Assembly (NCBI GenBank): GCA_045648605.1
Contig: JAZROG010000016.1
Coordinates: 1 to 37,408 of the forward strand
Direction: 5' to 3'
Length of the DNA stretch: 37,408 nt
Source of the DNA: SIG710 sp045648605
Lineage (GTDB): Bacteria > Bacillota > Clostridia > Oscillospirales > CAG-272
Shown one piece after another: positions 15,023 through 24,836 of this stretch. The notes under the pieces were generated by a model that did not search any database, was not told the origin of the DNA, and was given only the letters and a program-made list of their open reading frames with translations. Position numbers and translations under genes: made by a program. How positions within the stretch are numbered: the first letter of the stretch is position 1; each line of letters starts with the position of its first letter.

Positions 15023-15877
15023 TTAATCAATTTTCAGTGTTTTGCTTATCATTGCACTGCTTTCGCAGGCGTCGGAAACATCGATGACCACGCCGCTCTG
15101 ACCGCGGTAAGAGCCTGCCTCCATGATCTTTTCTGCCATAAGAAGCTTCAGGCTCTGATCCTTAAAATCGCCAAGCTCTATCTTGAATTCGCCGGATTTT
15201 GCAAGAGTTATATCGAATTTACCGTCGATATACACCCTGTTTATCTCCCCCGCAAATCCCGATTCGGAAAGGCTATTCAGAATTTCTCCGATATATTCCT
15301 TGTCTTCTCCGAAAAATTCTATTTTTTCGCCTGTCACAGCCCGCCTTATATCGGGAAGCTCAAGATAGATAAGTCCCATAGCCTCAAGACTCTTTTTCTC
15401 CGAAAATCTTTCGATAACACGAAGAGTTTCCGAAAGAGTAAAATATTCTCCCGTAACGCAGATATAATATTCGGGAGTCTCATATGTAAGCTCGATAATC
15501 ATCTCTGCGGGAAGCACCTTTTTAATGCTCACCTCGGATATCTCCGGATATGCTTCAAGTATTCTTTTCTCTGCTTCAGCACTATTTATTCCATAGAGCT
15601 TTTTACCCATTTCGATTCCCGAGGTCTCAATTATCATTTTTTCGGAATGCTTCATGAGTCCGTTTACCTTGATGGCCTTGAGATTGAAATAAGAGGTGAA
15701 GAAGCTGACAAAAGCAGCTGCGATAAGAAATGCGAGCGATATGAGAAGCAAGGATGTAAGAAAAGTTCTTTTTTTACCATAGCCTTTGTTCTCCGGGGCG
15801 GGCTTGTAATAATACTGCCTGTCCCTTGCGCCATGAGATCTGTTTCTTCTCACGGCACCGTTTTTTTCATATGTCAT
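15023..15877 (-). CDS. divIB: Cell division protein DivIB/FtsQ
   Basis: DivIB joins FtsL and DivIC to form the septal complex that activates FtsW and its transpeptidase partner. The 284-residue product has a basic cytoplasmic tail (1-38), one membrane helix (about 39-61), then a POTRA domain (KAIKVNGLMKHSEKMI, 67-82, to about 135) and a beta domain. The start at ATG 15877 is preceded by GGAG and overlaps the end of murG by 11 bases. It is the last gene of the mraZ operon before the ftsZ promoter. Assignment rests on position, topology and the POTRA pattern, since FtsQ proteins are poorly conserved. Confidence 0.88.
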   Translation of the reverse strand: MTYEKNGAVRRNRSHGARDRQYYYKPAPENKGYGKKRTFLTSLLLISLAFLIAAAFVSFFTSYFNLKAIKVNGLMKHSEKMIIETSGIEMGKKLYGINSAEAEKRILEAYPEISEVSIKKVLPAEMIIELTYETPEYYICVTGEYFTLSETLRVIERFSEKKSLEAMGLIYLELPDIRRAVTGEKIEFFGEDKEYIGEILNSLSESGFAGEINRVYIDGKFDITLAKSGEFKIELGDFKDQSLKLLMAEKIMEAGSYRGQSGVVIDVSDACESSAMISKTLKID

Positions 15878-17003
15878 TTTTATCGCGCTCCCCCTTTCCC
15901 ACAAGAGAAAGTATCTCTTCATAGATTATCTTATTTGCATCGAGCGAAGCAAATCCCGAGATGGCATCCCCCATCTCCTTTCTCTTTTTCTCGCTCAAAA
16001 TAAGCTTTTCAACCTCATTTTGGAGTCTGCCTCCAAAAAGCTCCCTCTCTTCAAGGAGAATAGTTCCGCCCATATCGGCAATAACCTTTGCATTCTTATA
16101 CTGATGGTTGCCCGTGACATTTGGCGATGGGATCATTATGCTTGTCTTTTTCATCATCGCAAGCTCGGAAACCGTCATTGCTCCCGCTCTTGAAATAACT
16201 ATATCCGCCGCCGCCATTCTGATGGGCATATCATAGATATATTCCGAGAGAATAAGGTTTTCTTTCCCCTCAAGACCGTATTCCTTAAACATTTCCCTTG
16301 AAGCCTCGGCTTCGATAGCTCCGCAGGCATGCTGATGAATAATATCATCTCTGTCCTTGACAAGATCTCGCATAAGAGAAAGGCAAGCCTCATTGACCTT
16401 TTCAGCACCCATGCTTCCGCCGTAAGAAAGGATATAGCAGCCGTATTTTCCGTCAATTCCAAGCTTTTTCCTTGCTTCCTCATAGCCAATCGCGCCAAAT
16501 GAGGTACGCAGAGGATTTCCGACGTGCTTTATCTTATCCTTTGCGGTAAGATATTTCGCGCTTTCCTCAAAATTGAGCCATATTCTGTCAACATACTTCT
16601 GCAGCTTGCGAACCGCAACGCCCGGAAAAGCATTGGACTCGTGGACCGCCGTGGGGATTCCCATTTTTGAAGCGGCAACAAGCACAGGCCAGCAAACATA
16701 TCCACCGGTACCTATAACGATATCGGGCTTAAACTCCTTAACTATCTTCTTCGCCCTTATGGGGGAAACAAAAGCAAGATAAGCTGCCTTTATGTTCGAC
16801 GGAGAAAGAGAACGTCGAAAGCCCTTTATCTCAACATGCTTTATCGGATACCCCTCTGCCGCAGTCAGTTTATTTTCAATTCCCCTTGCAGTGCCAACGA
16901 ACAGTATTTCGGCATCGGGGATATTTCTCTTTATCGTATTGGCAATGGCAATGGCAGGATTTACGTGTCCTCCCGTGCCGCCGCCCGTCATTATAACTCT
17001 CAT
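15867..17003 (-). CDS. murG: UDP-GlcNAc:undecaprenyl-PP-MurNAc-pentapeptide GlcNAc transferase
   Basis: MurG adds GlcNAc to lipid I to make lipid II on the inner membrane face. Motifs seen are GGGTGGHVNP (7-16), IGTGGYVCWP, HESNAFPGV, the sugar-nucleotide loop YGGSMGAEKVNE, and SRAGAMTVSELA with PSPNVTGNHQ. The 378-residue length is typical. I chose ATG 17003, four bases after GGAGG; an in-frame start at 17042 would place that box inside the coding region. It follows ftsW by 20 bases and overlaps divIB by 11. Confidence 0.97.
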   Translation of the reverse strand: MRVIMTGGGTGGHVNPAIAIANTIKRNIPDAEILFVGTARGIENKLTAAEGYPIKHVEIKGFRRSLSPSNIKAAYLAFVSPIRAKKIVKEFKPDIVIGTGGYVCWPVLVAASKMGIPTAVHESNAFPGVAVRKLQKYVDRIWLNFEESAKYLTAKDKIKHVGNPLRTSFGAIGYEEARKKLGIDGKYGCYILSYGGSMGAEKVNEACLSLMRDLVKDRDDIIHQHACGAIEAEASREMFKEYGLEGKENLILSEYIYDMPIRMAAADIVISRAGAMTVSELAMMKKTSIMIPSPNVTGNHQYKNAKVIADMGGTILLEERELFGGRLQNEVEKLILSEKKRKEMGDAISGFASLDANKIIYEEILSLVGKGERDKNDI

Positions 17004-17023
17004 TTGACCTCCAAGGCAGAAGA

Positions 17024-18346
17024 TTATTTTTTCAGATGACAATATCTCGAAATTCCAAGCACTATGCCCATCTCTATCATCTGGAGCATAAGCTGTGTTC
17101 CTCCCGATGAAAAGAACGGAAGGGAAATTCCTGTATTTGGCAATGATTTTGTAACCACCGCAATATTCAGTGCAACCTGCAGGGCAAGCTTGACCATTAT
17201 TCCCATCACAAGGTAATACGAATATTTATTGGGTGCTTTTTTTGCTATGAAGATTCCACGCATAATGAGAGCAAGGAAAAGCATCATAACAGCAAATGCT
17301 CCGACAAAGCCAAGCTCCTCGCAAACAATGGTGAAAATAAAGTCATTCTGAGGCTCAGACACATATCCGTATTTCTGAATACTGTTTCCAAGTCCCACAC
17401 CGAAAATTCCGCCCGAGGCAATGGCATAAAGTCCTTGAATGGTCTGCCATCCCTTGCCCGAGGGGTCCGACCAAGGGTCAAGGAATACCTTAAGTCGGCC
17501 CGTGGCATATCCGCTCAGAAGAATAAGTCCGAGAATTGCCGCAAGTGCTGTGATAATTATTATCGAGAGCCATTTTATTCTCGTTCCACCAATAAGCATC
17601 ATGGCAAAGGCGATACCCGCAAAGATGATTATCGCAGAAAAATGATGTTCAAAATAGATAAGTCCCACAAAGACCAAAAGTATAAGACCGGGCCAGATCA
17701 TACCGTAAAGGAAGGAGGTTCCGTTTTTATCGCTGGTCACTTTTTCTCTTTGCTTTGCAAAAAACAGCGAATAAACCATTATAATCGCCAGCTTTGCAAG
17801 CTCCGAGGGCTGAAAAAGGGGCAACAGGGGCAGATCAAGCCAACGCTTTGCTCCGTTTCTGACCTCTCCAAAGATAAGCACGCAGATGAGCAGGATGATC
17901 GAAATGACCGTTATCACATATGTAAATGCCTTGAACACTTCAGGCGGTGCAAAGGTCATCGCAACGAATACAATGATTGCAAAAAGCAAATTCTTTATAT
18001 GCTCAAAAAGGAAATGATAGCTGTCATCATACTTTTTCTCCGCATAGGCATAGCTCGCACTGAAGCTCATTACAGTTCCAACGGCTATGACCATGATAAG
18101 CAGTATAAGAAATACCGAATCAATGCCCGCCGGCTTTCCGAAATAGTCAAAGGTAAGTGCTCTTACCACCTTTTTGGATGTGGTCAGCTCTTCCCTTCTC
18201 TCACTTTTCGGAGCAGGCACAGATGCTTTGGATTTGCTTTGAAGCTCACTTTTTTTCTGTGTGGGAGCAACGGTATTTCGCTTTATTTCCTCATTTTTTG
18301 CAGGTGCGCTTCGCTTAACAAAATAATCTTCGTCTCTGTTATTCAC
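17024..18346 (-). CDS. ftsW: SEDS-family peptidoglycan glycosyltransferase FtsW/SpoVE
   Basis: SEDS proteins polymerise lipid II with a class B transpeptidase partner, here probably SpoVD from the same operon. The 440-residue protein starts with an unusual hydrophilic tail of about 75 residues rich in Lys, Ser and Glu, then about ten membrane helices. Family marks are KRWLDLPLLPLFQPSELAK, DPWSDPSGKGWQ, GIFGVGLGNS, QNDFIFTIVCEELGFVG and PNTGISLPFFSSGGT. GTG 18346 with GGAGG 7 bases upstream is the chosen start. FtsW and SpoVE cannot be separated by sequence alone; position favours a division role. It follows mraY directly, where murD is usually found. Confidence 0.93.
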   Translation of the reverse strand: MNNRDEDYFVKRSAPAKNEEIKRNTVAPTQKKSELQSKSKASVPAPKSERREELTTSKKVVRALTFDYFGKPAGIDSVFLILLIMVIAVGTVMSFSASYAYAEKKYDDSYHFLFEHIKNLLFAIIVFVAMTFAPPEVFKAFTYVITVISIILLICVLIFGEVRNGAKRWLDLPLLPLFQPSELAKLAIIMVYSLFFAKQREKVTSDKNGTSFLYGMIWPGLILLVFVGLIYFEHHFSAIIIFAGIAFAMMLIGGTRIKWLSIIIITALAAILGLILLSGYATGRLKVFLDPWSDPSGKGWQTIQGLYAIASGGIFGVGLGNSIQKYGYVSEPQNDFIFTIVCEELGFVGAFAVMMLFLALIMRGIFIAKKAPNKYSYYLVMGIMVKLALQVALNIAVVTKSLPNTGISLPFFSSGGTQLMLQMIEMGIVLGISRYCHLKK

Positions 18347-18371
18347 CTTCGCACCTCCCAAAAATTTTTAT

Positions 18372-19367
18372 TTAAATTCTTATTCCAAGCCAGGCAACAG
18401 CGCAGAAAAGCGCCGTAAGTGCCGAGAAAACGCAAACGATCTTTATCTCGCTCCAGCCGCATTTTTCAAAATGGTGATGTATCGGCGCCATCTTGAAAAC
18501 GCGCTTTTTAGTCAGCTTATAGACACCGACCTGAAGCATGACCGAGAATGTTTCGATAACGAAAACAAGTCCGAAAATAAGTACCAGCAAGGGATTGTTC
18601 ATAAGGAACGCAGACCCGACGACCATTCCGCCAAGGAAGAGCGACCCGGTATCTCCCATAAAGACCCTTGCGGGGTAGAAATTGAACACCAAAAACCCGA
18701 GTGTTCCGCCGATAAGACAGCTTGATACAAGTCCGAGGGAGAGATTTTCCGCCACCACCGAAAGGATGCAGAGGAAAATTCCGACCACAAGGCTCACAGA
18801 GCTTGCAAGACCGTCTATTCCGTCTGTGAGATTTACGCTGTTCACGATTCCAGTTATAAGGATTATCGCAAAGAGATAATAGAGAAGTCCCATATCCCAT
18901 TCGATTCCGAAATAGGGAATATAAAGCACCGTGGTGAGATACCCCGTGCGGTGAAGCACAAAAATATAGATAACGGCAACTATTACCTGAAGCAAAAATT
19001 TCTGATATGCCAGAAGTCCCTCATTCTGCTTTTTTACAAGCTTTGTATAGTCATCCACAAAGCCGACCATACCGTTGACGGTTGCAAGCCCCAAGGTGAG
19101 AGCAAGGGGGATGAGTGCTGATGCAGCTCCTCCGATGCCGAAATATACGAATATGCCCGCCATGACGATAAGTATCGCCAAAATGAAGCATATTCCTCCC
19201 ATGGTGGGAGTTCCCTCCTTGGATTTATGCCATCTGGGGCCGATATCAAGTATCTTCTGACCGACCTTATGGCTCTTCAGAATGGGGATTATCTTTTTTG
19301 AGAGCAAAACTGTCGCCAAAAATATCAGAGCTGCCGAAATCAGCATCACGGTGATTTGATTTTTCAT
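18372..19367 (-). CDS. mraY: Phospho-MurNAc-pentapeptide-transferase MraY
   Basis: MraY moves phospho-MurNAc-pentapeptide onto undecaprenyl phosphate, making lipid I. The 331-residue, roughly ten-helix protein has GTPTMGGICFI, the Asp pair in MVGFVDDYTKL, NLTDGIDGLAS, FMGDTGSLFLGG and MAPIHHHFE, all hallmarks of the family. ATG 19367 has AAAGG 7 bases upstream; an in-frame GTG at 19382 lies next to the murF stop and lacks spacing. It is 11 bases after murF and 25 bases before ftsW. Confidence 0.97.
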   Translation of the reverse strand: MKNQITVMLISAALIFLATVLLSKKIIPILKSHKVGQKILDIGPRWHKSKEGTPTMGGICFILAILIVMAGIFVYFGIGGAASALIPLALTLGLATVNGMVGFVDDYTKLVKKQNEGLLAYQKFLLQVIVAVIYIFVLHRTGYLTTVLYIPYFGIEWDMGLLYYLFAIILITGIVNSVNLTDGIDGLASSVSLVVGIFLCILSVVAENLSLGLVSSCLIGGTLGFLVFNFYPARVFMGDTGSLFLGGMVVGSAFLMNNPLLVLIFGLVFVIETFSVMLQVGVYKLTKKRVFKMAPIHHHFEKCGWSEIKIVCVFSALTALFCAVAWLGIRI

Positions 19368-19378
19368 ACTGTCGCCTT

Positions 19379-20821
19379 TCACATTGGTAATTTGTCTTTA
19401 TTCTTTTTCAGATATTCGATTATCTCCTCTGCCGCAATGGAACGGCTTGCCTTTACCAGAAGAATGTCGCCCTCGCGCAATACATGGAGAAGCATTTCGC
19501 CGCTTGTCTCGGGCGTTTTCGCCTTGGGATTGACAAAAATATTTTCCGCCTTCATGCCGCGCTTCTCGGCGGCAAGTGCAATTTCCTTTGCTCTCTCACC
19601 ATATGTGAGAAGCACCTTGACACCGCTTTTCACAAGATATTCGCCAACCTCTCGGTGAAGCTGAGGTGAATTTTCGCCAAGCTCAAGCATATCGCCGAGA
19701 AGCGCCACCGTTCTTGCGCCGCCTCGCTGAGCCGAAAGCTCGTGCATAACGTCAATGGCAGAGCGCATCGACTCGGGACTTGCGTTATAGCAATCCTCAA
19801 TTACGGTTATTCCGCAAAGCTCATATATATTCTGCCTCATTTTTGCGCTCTTGTATCCGAGAAGTCCTCGTCTTATGGACTCAATATCCATTCCGAATAT
19901 CCTGCCCACGGAAAATGCAAAAAGTGCGGCATAAACATTATGCTGTCCCATAACGGGGATCTCGATATCGGTATATATTCTTCCACCCGAAAGGATATCA
20001 AAGGTGGTCCTTCCGATGCTCATTCGAATGTTGAGCGCACGAAGGTCTGCATCTCTATTCTCAATACCCACATAAAAAACTTTTTTACCGCATTTATCTG
20101 CGTTCTTAAGCAAAGCTTCATCACCGTTAAGGATCAATATTCCATTCTCGTCAAGTCCCTCTGCAATTTCCATTTTCGCCTTGCAGATATTCTCCCTTGA
20201 GCCGAGAAGCTCCATGTGTGATGTTCCGATGGTGGTGATTATTCCAACATTCGGCTTTGCGATGTTTGTAAGCGCTGAAATTTCGCCAAAGCCGCTCATT
20301 CCCATCTCAAAAACAGCCGCACCCGCATCCTTCGGTATCTCCACCATGGACATGGGCATTCCGATAACGCTGTTGAAATTTCCCTCCGTCTTAAAGGTCT
20401 TTGCCTTTTCGGCAAGCACCGAATAAACAAATTCCTTTGTGGTGGTCTTTCCGACACTTCCCGTGATTCCCACCGTGAAGCAGCCGCACTCACTCTTAAA
20501 ATATCCACCAATAGAAGCAAGGGCTTTCTCGATATCTTCCACGAGAATTATGCCGTGTGGCTTATCTGTATTCATTTCGGGAATTCTTGTTGCGATAAAG
20601 AATCTGCATCCCTTCTCTGCGGCAGAGGACATATAATCGTGTCCGTCAACTCTCTCGCCCACAATGGCAACAAATATCGTGTCCCCGTCCGCCTCTCTTG
20701 AATCGGTGCATATCGCCTTCGGCTTCTCTTCTCCGCTTATCAGGGAAAGAACAAGCTTGCCGCCGCATATCTCCGCTATTCTCGCAAGGGTCAGATCTAT
20801 ATGTGAAAAATTAGTTTTCAT
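19379..20821 (-). CDS. murF: UDP-MurNAc-tripeptide:D-Ala-D-Ala ligase MurF
   Basis: MurF completes the soluble pentapeptide precursor. In 480 residues there is the N-terminal substrate domain (TDSREADGDTIFVAIVGERVDGHDY, from residue 39), the ATP loop GSVGKTTTK (121-129), EMGMSGFGEI, the central TSHMELLGS and the C-terminal CYNASPESM and LGDMLELGE. All three Mur ligase domains are complete. AGGA precedes the ATG by 6 bases, and the first 11 bases overlap murE. Confidence 0.97.
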   Translation of the reverse strand: MKTNFSHIDLTLARIAEICGGKLVLSLISGEEKPKAICTDSREADGDTIFVAIVGERVDGHDYMSSAAEKGCRFFIATRIPEMNTDKPHGIILVEDIEKALASIGGYFKSECGCFTVGITGSVGKTTTKEFVYSVLAEKAKTFKTEGNFNSVIGMPMSMVEIPKDAGAAVFEMGMSGFGEISALTNIAKPNVGIITTIGTSHMELLGSRENICKAKMEIAEGLDENGILILNGDEALLKNADKCGKKVFYVGIENRDADLRALNIRMSIGRTTFDILSGGRIYTDIEIPVMGQHNVYAALFAFSVGRIFGMDIESIRRGLLGYKSAKMRQNIYELCGITVIEDCYNASPESMRSAIDVMHELSAQRGGARTVALLGDMLELGENSPQLHREVGEYLVKSGVKVLLTYGERAKEIALAAEKRGMKAENIFVNPKAKTPETSGEMLLHVLREGDILLVKASRSIAAEEIIEYLKKNKDKLPM

Positions 20822-22385
20822 ACTGGTTCCTACCGTTTCGTCCGTAAAATTTCTCTGCCGCTTCCCTTGCTATCTTTTTTTCGCTGAAGGGATGCTTTCC
20901 GCTTTTGTCTATCTCGTATTCCTCATGCCCCTTTCCTGCAAGGAGTATGATATCTCCGAAGAGGGCATTTTTTATGACATAATATATTGCTTCTTCTCTG
21001 TTCTCGATTATCAGCGCCTGCGCGCGCGTAAAATCAAAACCGACCATAATGTCGGAGATTATATCGCGAGGCTCCTCGCTTCGACTGTTATCCGAGGTTA
21101 TGACGGTGAAATCCGCAAGGTGCGAGGCAATTCTGCCCATTTCGCTCCGTTTACTCCTGTCCCTATCGCCGCCGCATCCGAAAAGCAGAACTATTCTCTG
21201 CCCGCGCCCTCTGAAATCTCTCGCCGTGAGCAATAGATTACAAAGCGCATCGGGTGTGTGTGCATAGTCAATGAAGACAGAAAAATCCGCTCCCGCGCAG
21301 AGCTTAACTCGCTCGAATCTGCCGTCGATCCCCTTCATATGCCGAAGTGCATCCTGTATGCTTCTGCAATCTATACCGAGTGCAAGAGCGCACGATGCTG
21401 CCTGAAGGGTATTCATAACGGTAAATCGCCCCGGAATGGGACTCTTGACCTTAAAAACCGAGCAGACCGAGCTTAAAATATATTCAACCCCGTCGCAACC
21501 GAGGCTTTGAATGTTCATGGCTGTATAATCACATCTTCGATGCTCGTCTAAGGTACAGAGTCTGATATTTTTGCATCCGCCATTCTCGGCCTCCTCGGCA
21601 ATGCTCTTTGAAAAAGGGTCATCACCGTTTATAATCGCTGCATCAGCCATATGAAACAGCTTTTTCTTTGCAGCAAGGTAATTTTCCATGCTACCGTGAA
21701 AATCAAGATGATCGGCTGTGAGATTTGTAAAGACTGCCGCCTCAAAATGAAGAGGAGCAAGCTTATCGAGCGCAAGAGCATGAGAGGTAGCCTCGATGAA
21801 AACATATTGCACACCATCATCACGCATCAAAGAAAGCATTTCATAAAGCTCCTTCGGGTCAGGTGTGGTCATATTTGCCCTTTCATCCTCGGAGCGAATC
21901 GAAATAAGCTTTTCGCCCGAATAGCACCTTACAGTGCCTATAAGTCCGGTTTTGAAGAATGCGGTGTCAAATATCTCACGCAGCATATGTGTAATGCTGG
22001 TCTTTCCGTTGGTTCCTGTAACCGCTACAAGCTTCATGCCCTCTGCCGGGCGTAAATATCTATTGTTCCAGATATAAGCAAGGGCTTTTCTGGTGTTTTC
22101 GGTACAGAGAAGCATCGGCGCACCGTCATGTAAAAATAAACTTTTATCTATCTCTGCGCCATTTTCCGCAAGGATGACCGAGGCCCCTTTTTCTATGGCT
22201 TCTCCTATATGCTTATGACCGTCAGCCCTTGTACCCGAAATACATACAAAGAGCGAACCGACCGTAACCTTTCTCGAATCGGAAAAAATATCGGTTATTT
22301 CAAGATCATCAAATCCACATTCGATTCTGTCGTCAAGCAAAACTCTTTCGATGCTTATATCCGTAACAAGTTCGATGAGCTTCAA
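20811..22385 (-). CDS. murE: UDP-MurNAc-tripeptide synthetase MurE, probably meso-DAP adding
   Basis: MurE adds the third residue of the stem peptide. The 524-residue protein has the ATP loop GTNGKTS (124-130), ATSHALALDKL (199-209), the likely carbamylated Lys in YLAAKKKLF, and the C-terminal CGGDRDRSKR. The specificity loop reads DNSR at 432-435. meso-DAP enzymes usually carry DNPR, with Arg contacting the DAP carboxyl; Lys-adding enzymes lack that Arg. The retained Arg points to meso-DAP, with an unusual Pro-to-Ser change. Translation starts at TTG 22385 with GAGG 9 bases upstream. A 103-base AT-rich gap separates it from spoVD. Confidence 0.95.
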   Translation of the reverse strand: MKLIELVTDISIERVLLDDRIECGFDDLEITDIFSDSRKVTVGSLFVCISGTRADGHKHIGEAIEKGASVILAENGAEIDKSLFLHDGAPMLLCTENTRKALAYIWNNRYLRPAEGMKLVAVTGTNGKTSITHMLREIFDTAFFKTGLIGTVRCYSGEKLISIRSEDERANMTTPDPKELYEMLSLMRDDGVQYVFIEATSHALALDKLAPLHFEAAVFTNLTADHLDFHGSMENYLAAKKKLFHMADAAIINGDDPFSKSIAEEAENGGCKNIRLCTLDEHRRCDYTAMNIQSLGCDGVEYILSSVCSVFKVKSPIPGRFTVMNTLQAASCALALGIDCRSIQDALRHMKGIDGRFERVKLCAGADFSVFIDYAHTPDALCNLLLTARDFRGRGQRIVLLFGCGGDRDRSKRSEMGRIASHLADFTVITSDNSRSEEPRDIISDIMVGFDFTRAQALIIENREEAIYYVIKNALFGDIILLAGKGHEEYEIDKSGKHPFSEKKIAREAAEKFYGRNGRNQYEN

Positions 22386-22488
22386 GCGCTTTCACCTCGC
22401 TTTTAGATAAGAATTATCAAATTTTGTTCGACATCCATCTAATTTGAGGTGTTTTCGGCACAAAAACCGCGTTTTTTAATCAAAAATC

Positions 22489-24807
22489 TTAATCAGTTCC
22501 GTCCAGATATCTGAATTCAACGGTGACGAGAGTCCCCTTTGGAACTATCTCTCCCGCCGCAGGTGACTGTGAAACAACAACAGCTCCTGCGCCTGTTTCA
22601 TAATTTGTAGTTCCTATAATATTTATATTAAGCTTGTTGTTGACTATCATCATATTGGCAAGAGTTGCGGTCTTTCCCATAACATCGGGAACTGTAGTTT
22701 TATCTCCGCTTTCTATCTCGCCTGTATAAAGATATACCTTTCCGTCCTTGCGAACTCCGCTACCGCCCTCGGGAGCCATCTTTACTATCTTGTCTCCGTC
22801 ACCCACGACCTCATATTCGAGACCGCGATATCCGAGACTTGATACTGCATCCTCAAGTCCCCAACCGACATAATTAGGAAGGGTCTTACTCAGATTTTCA
22901 AGCTCCTTTTCGGTATAAACGGCTTCAATTCCCATATAAGGCAAAATCGATGCCATAACATTTGCAACATAAGGCGCTGCAACTATACTTCCGTAAACTG
23001 AGCCTTTATTTGGCTCATCGACCATGATGAGAACAGCCACCTGTGGATCATCCGCAGGCGCATAAGCAACAGTTGAGCCAACGCGGAACGGTGTGCTACC
23101 GTCGGGAAGTCTTTTATCCATTTTCTCGGTAGTACCCGTCTTTGCAGCAATGCGGTAGCCCGCAACATATGCATTTTTAGCACCGCCATCTCCCGAAACA
23201 CCCTCTTCAAGTATTTGGGTTATTGTCTCACAGACCTCTGTGCTGACAACCTGACGCTTTGTATTTTCATCAAAGGAATAAACAACATTTCCTTCCGAAT
23301 CCCGCATTTCGCTGACGATATGCGGAGTAACAAGATATCCGCCGTTTGCAACAGAGGCGATCGCTCTTATCTGCTGAATGGGCGTCACGGTAAAGTTCTG
23401 ACCGAAGGAAGCGGTTGCAAGCTCTACCTGATTGAAGTTTTCAACCTTATGGAATATAGAATTTCCTTCTCCGGGCAGATCTATACCCGTTTTCTCCATA
23501 AGTCCGAAGGCATTAAAATAATCATAGAATTTTGCAGAGCCAAGACGAAGCGCAATGGTCATAAGCGCAGGGTTACAGGATTGCTGAAGGGCTCTTGCAA
23601 AGCTCTGTGTTCCATGACCCGTGGTTTTATGGCAATGGATTGGCTTGCTATATCCGGGAACAAAATATGCACCCGTACAAACAAAGGTTTCACCAACCTG
23701 AACCACCTTTTCCTCAAGACACATAGCAGTGGTTATGACCTTAAAGGTAGAACCGGGCATATACGTGCTGGTTATTGCCTTATTTGACCACGAAACATTG
23801 CGAAGCTCTCTCAGCTTTGCGCTGTATTCTTCATCTTCCTCTGTTAAATTTTCATCCTCAGCGTATTCCGCAAGAATATCAAGGAAATAATCATCAAGTG
23901 TAAAGGGGTCATTGCAGTTAAAATCGGGAATTGTCGCCATCGCCCTGATAGCACCCGTTTTTACGTCCATTACTATGCCGCAAACCCTCTCGTCCGCTCC
24001 GTTATCCGCAAGAGTTGCGCGAAGCTGATTTTCAAGCTCGTACTGAATGAACATATCAATGGTAGTGGTAATATCATATCCGTCAATGGCATCAACATAG
24101 TTTTCATATTCTGTGGGCATTTCTCTGCCCTTTGAATCGCGGGCAGTAACGTAGATACCGTTTGTTCCCGCAAGCTCGTCATCATACATATATTCTATGC
24201 CGTAAAGACCGTTATGATCAGAGCCTGTAAATCCAAGAGCTGTTGAAGCAAGGCTGTCATAGCAATAATACCTCTTGGGATTTGCCTCAAGATGTATCAT
24301 ATTTTCAAGCTCATTGGCATTTATGAATTTTCTTATCTCGACCGCTACCTCGTTTTCAACATTCCTTGCGATAGTTTCATCAAGTCGTTTGATCTTCGCC
24401 GCCTTTTCGATGATAGATGCGCGATCTACATCAAGAGTAGAGGATAGAAAATCCGCAATGAATGCATCAAGCCCAGGTCTTGGGTCATTTTTGCTCTTTT
24501 TCCCCTCGCTGTCAACACCCTTTATGGCATTCTGAATATCGGATGGGGAAATAAAAACTCGATATACCGTTATATCGGTTGCAAGAAGAACTCCGTTGGT
24601 ATCATATATATCGCCGCGCTCGGCGGGAATAACAGATTCCGTTGTCATCTGCGAGACGACCTGTTTTCTGTATTCCTCGTGGTTTCTAGTCTGGAGATAC
24701 AAAATTCGCCCCGCAAGACCAAAGAAAACAAGAATTATGGCAATCGTTACAGTAACAAAAGCTCCTCCACCGTTATCATGCGAAGCGATTTTCGGCTTTT
24801 TCCTCAT
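22489..24807 (-). CDS. spoVD: Class B penicillin-binding protein with PASTA domains (SpoVD/PBP2x type)
   Basis: This is the transpeptidase that cross-links septal or cortex peptidoglycan. The 772-residue protein has a short cytoplasmic tail, a membrane helix (about 16-38), a dimerisation domain from ERGDIYDTNG (63-72), then catalytic motifs STFK (353-356), SCN (410-412) and KTG (556-558). Two PASTA domains follow (about 640-697 and 703-768). An acidic insert (315-329, rich in Asp and Glu) lies shortly before the active-site Ser. ATG 24807 has AAAGGGG 6 bases upstream. SpoVD and FtsI/PBP2x are not separable by motif; the cluster position allows a vegetative division role. Confidence 0.93.
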   Translation of the reverse strand: MRKKPKIASHDNGGGAFVTVTIAIILVFFGLAGRILYLQTRNHEEYRKQVVSQMTTESVIPAERGDIYDTNGVLLATDITVYRVFISPSDIQNAIKGVDSEGKKSKNDPRPGLDAFIADFLSSTLDVDRASIIEKAAKIKRLDETIARNVENEVAVEIRKFINANELENMIHLEANPKRYYCYDSLASTALGFTGSDHNGLYGIEYMYDDELAGTNGIYVTARDSKGREMPTEYENYVDAIDGYDITTTIDMFIQYELENQLRATLADNGADERVCGIVMDVKTGAIRAMATIPDFNCNDPFTLDDYFLDILAEYAEDENLTEEDEEYSAKLRELRNVSWSNKAITSTYMPGSTFKVITTAMCLEEKVVQVGETFVCTGAYFVPGYSKPIHCHKTTGHGTQSFARALQQSCNPALMTIALRLGSAKFYDYFNAFGLMEKTGIDLPGEGNSIFHKVENFNQVELATASFGQNFTVTPIQQIRAIASVANGGYLVTPHIVSEMRDSEGNVVYSFDENTKRQVVSTEVCETITQILEEGVSGDGGAKNAYVAGYRIAAKTGTTEKMDKRLPDGSTPFRVGSTVAYAPADDPQVAVLIMVDEPNKGSVYGSIVAAPYVANVMASILPYMGIEAVYTEKELENLSKTLPNYVGWGLEDAVSSLGYRGLEYEVVGDGDKIVKMAPEGGSGVRKDGKVYLYTGEIESGDKTTVPDVMGKTATLANMMIVNNKLNINIIGTTNYETGAGAVVVSQSPAAGEIVPKGTLVTVEFRYLDGTD

Positions 24808-24836
24808 AACGATCCCCTTTCCGATTATAGTTTGAA

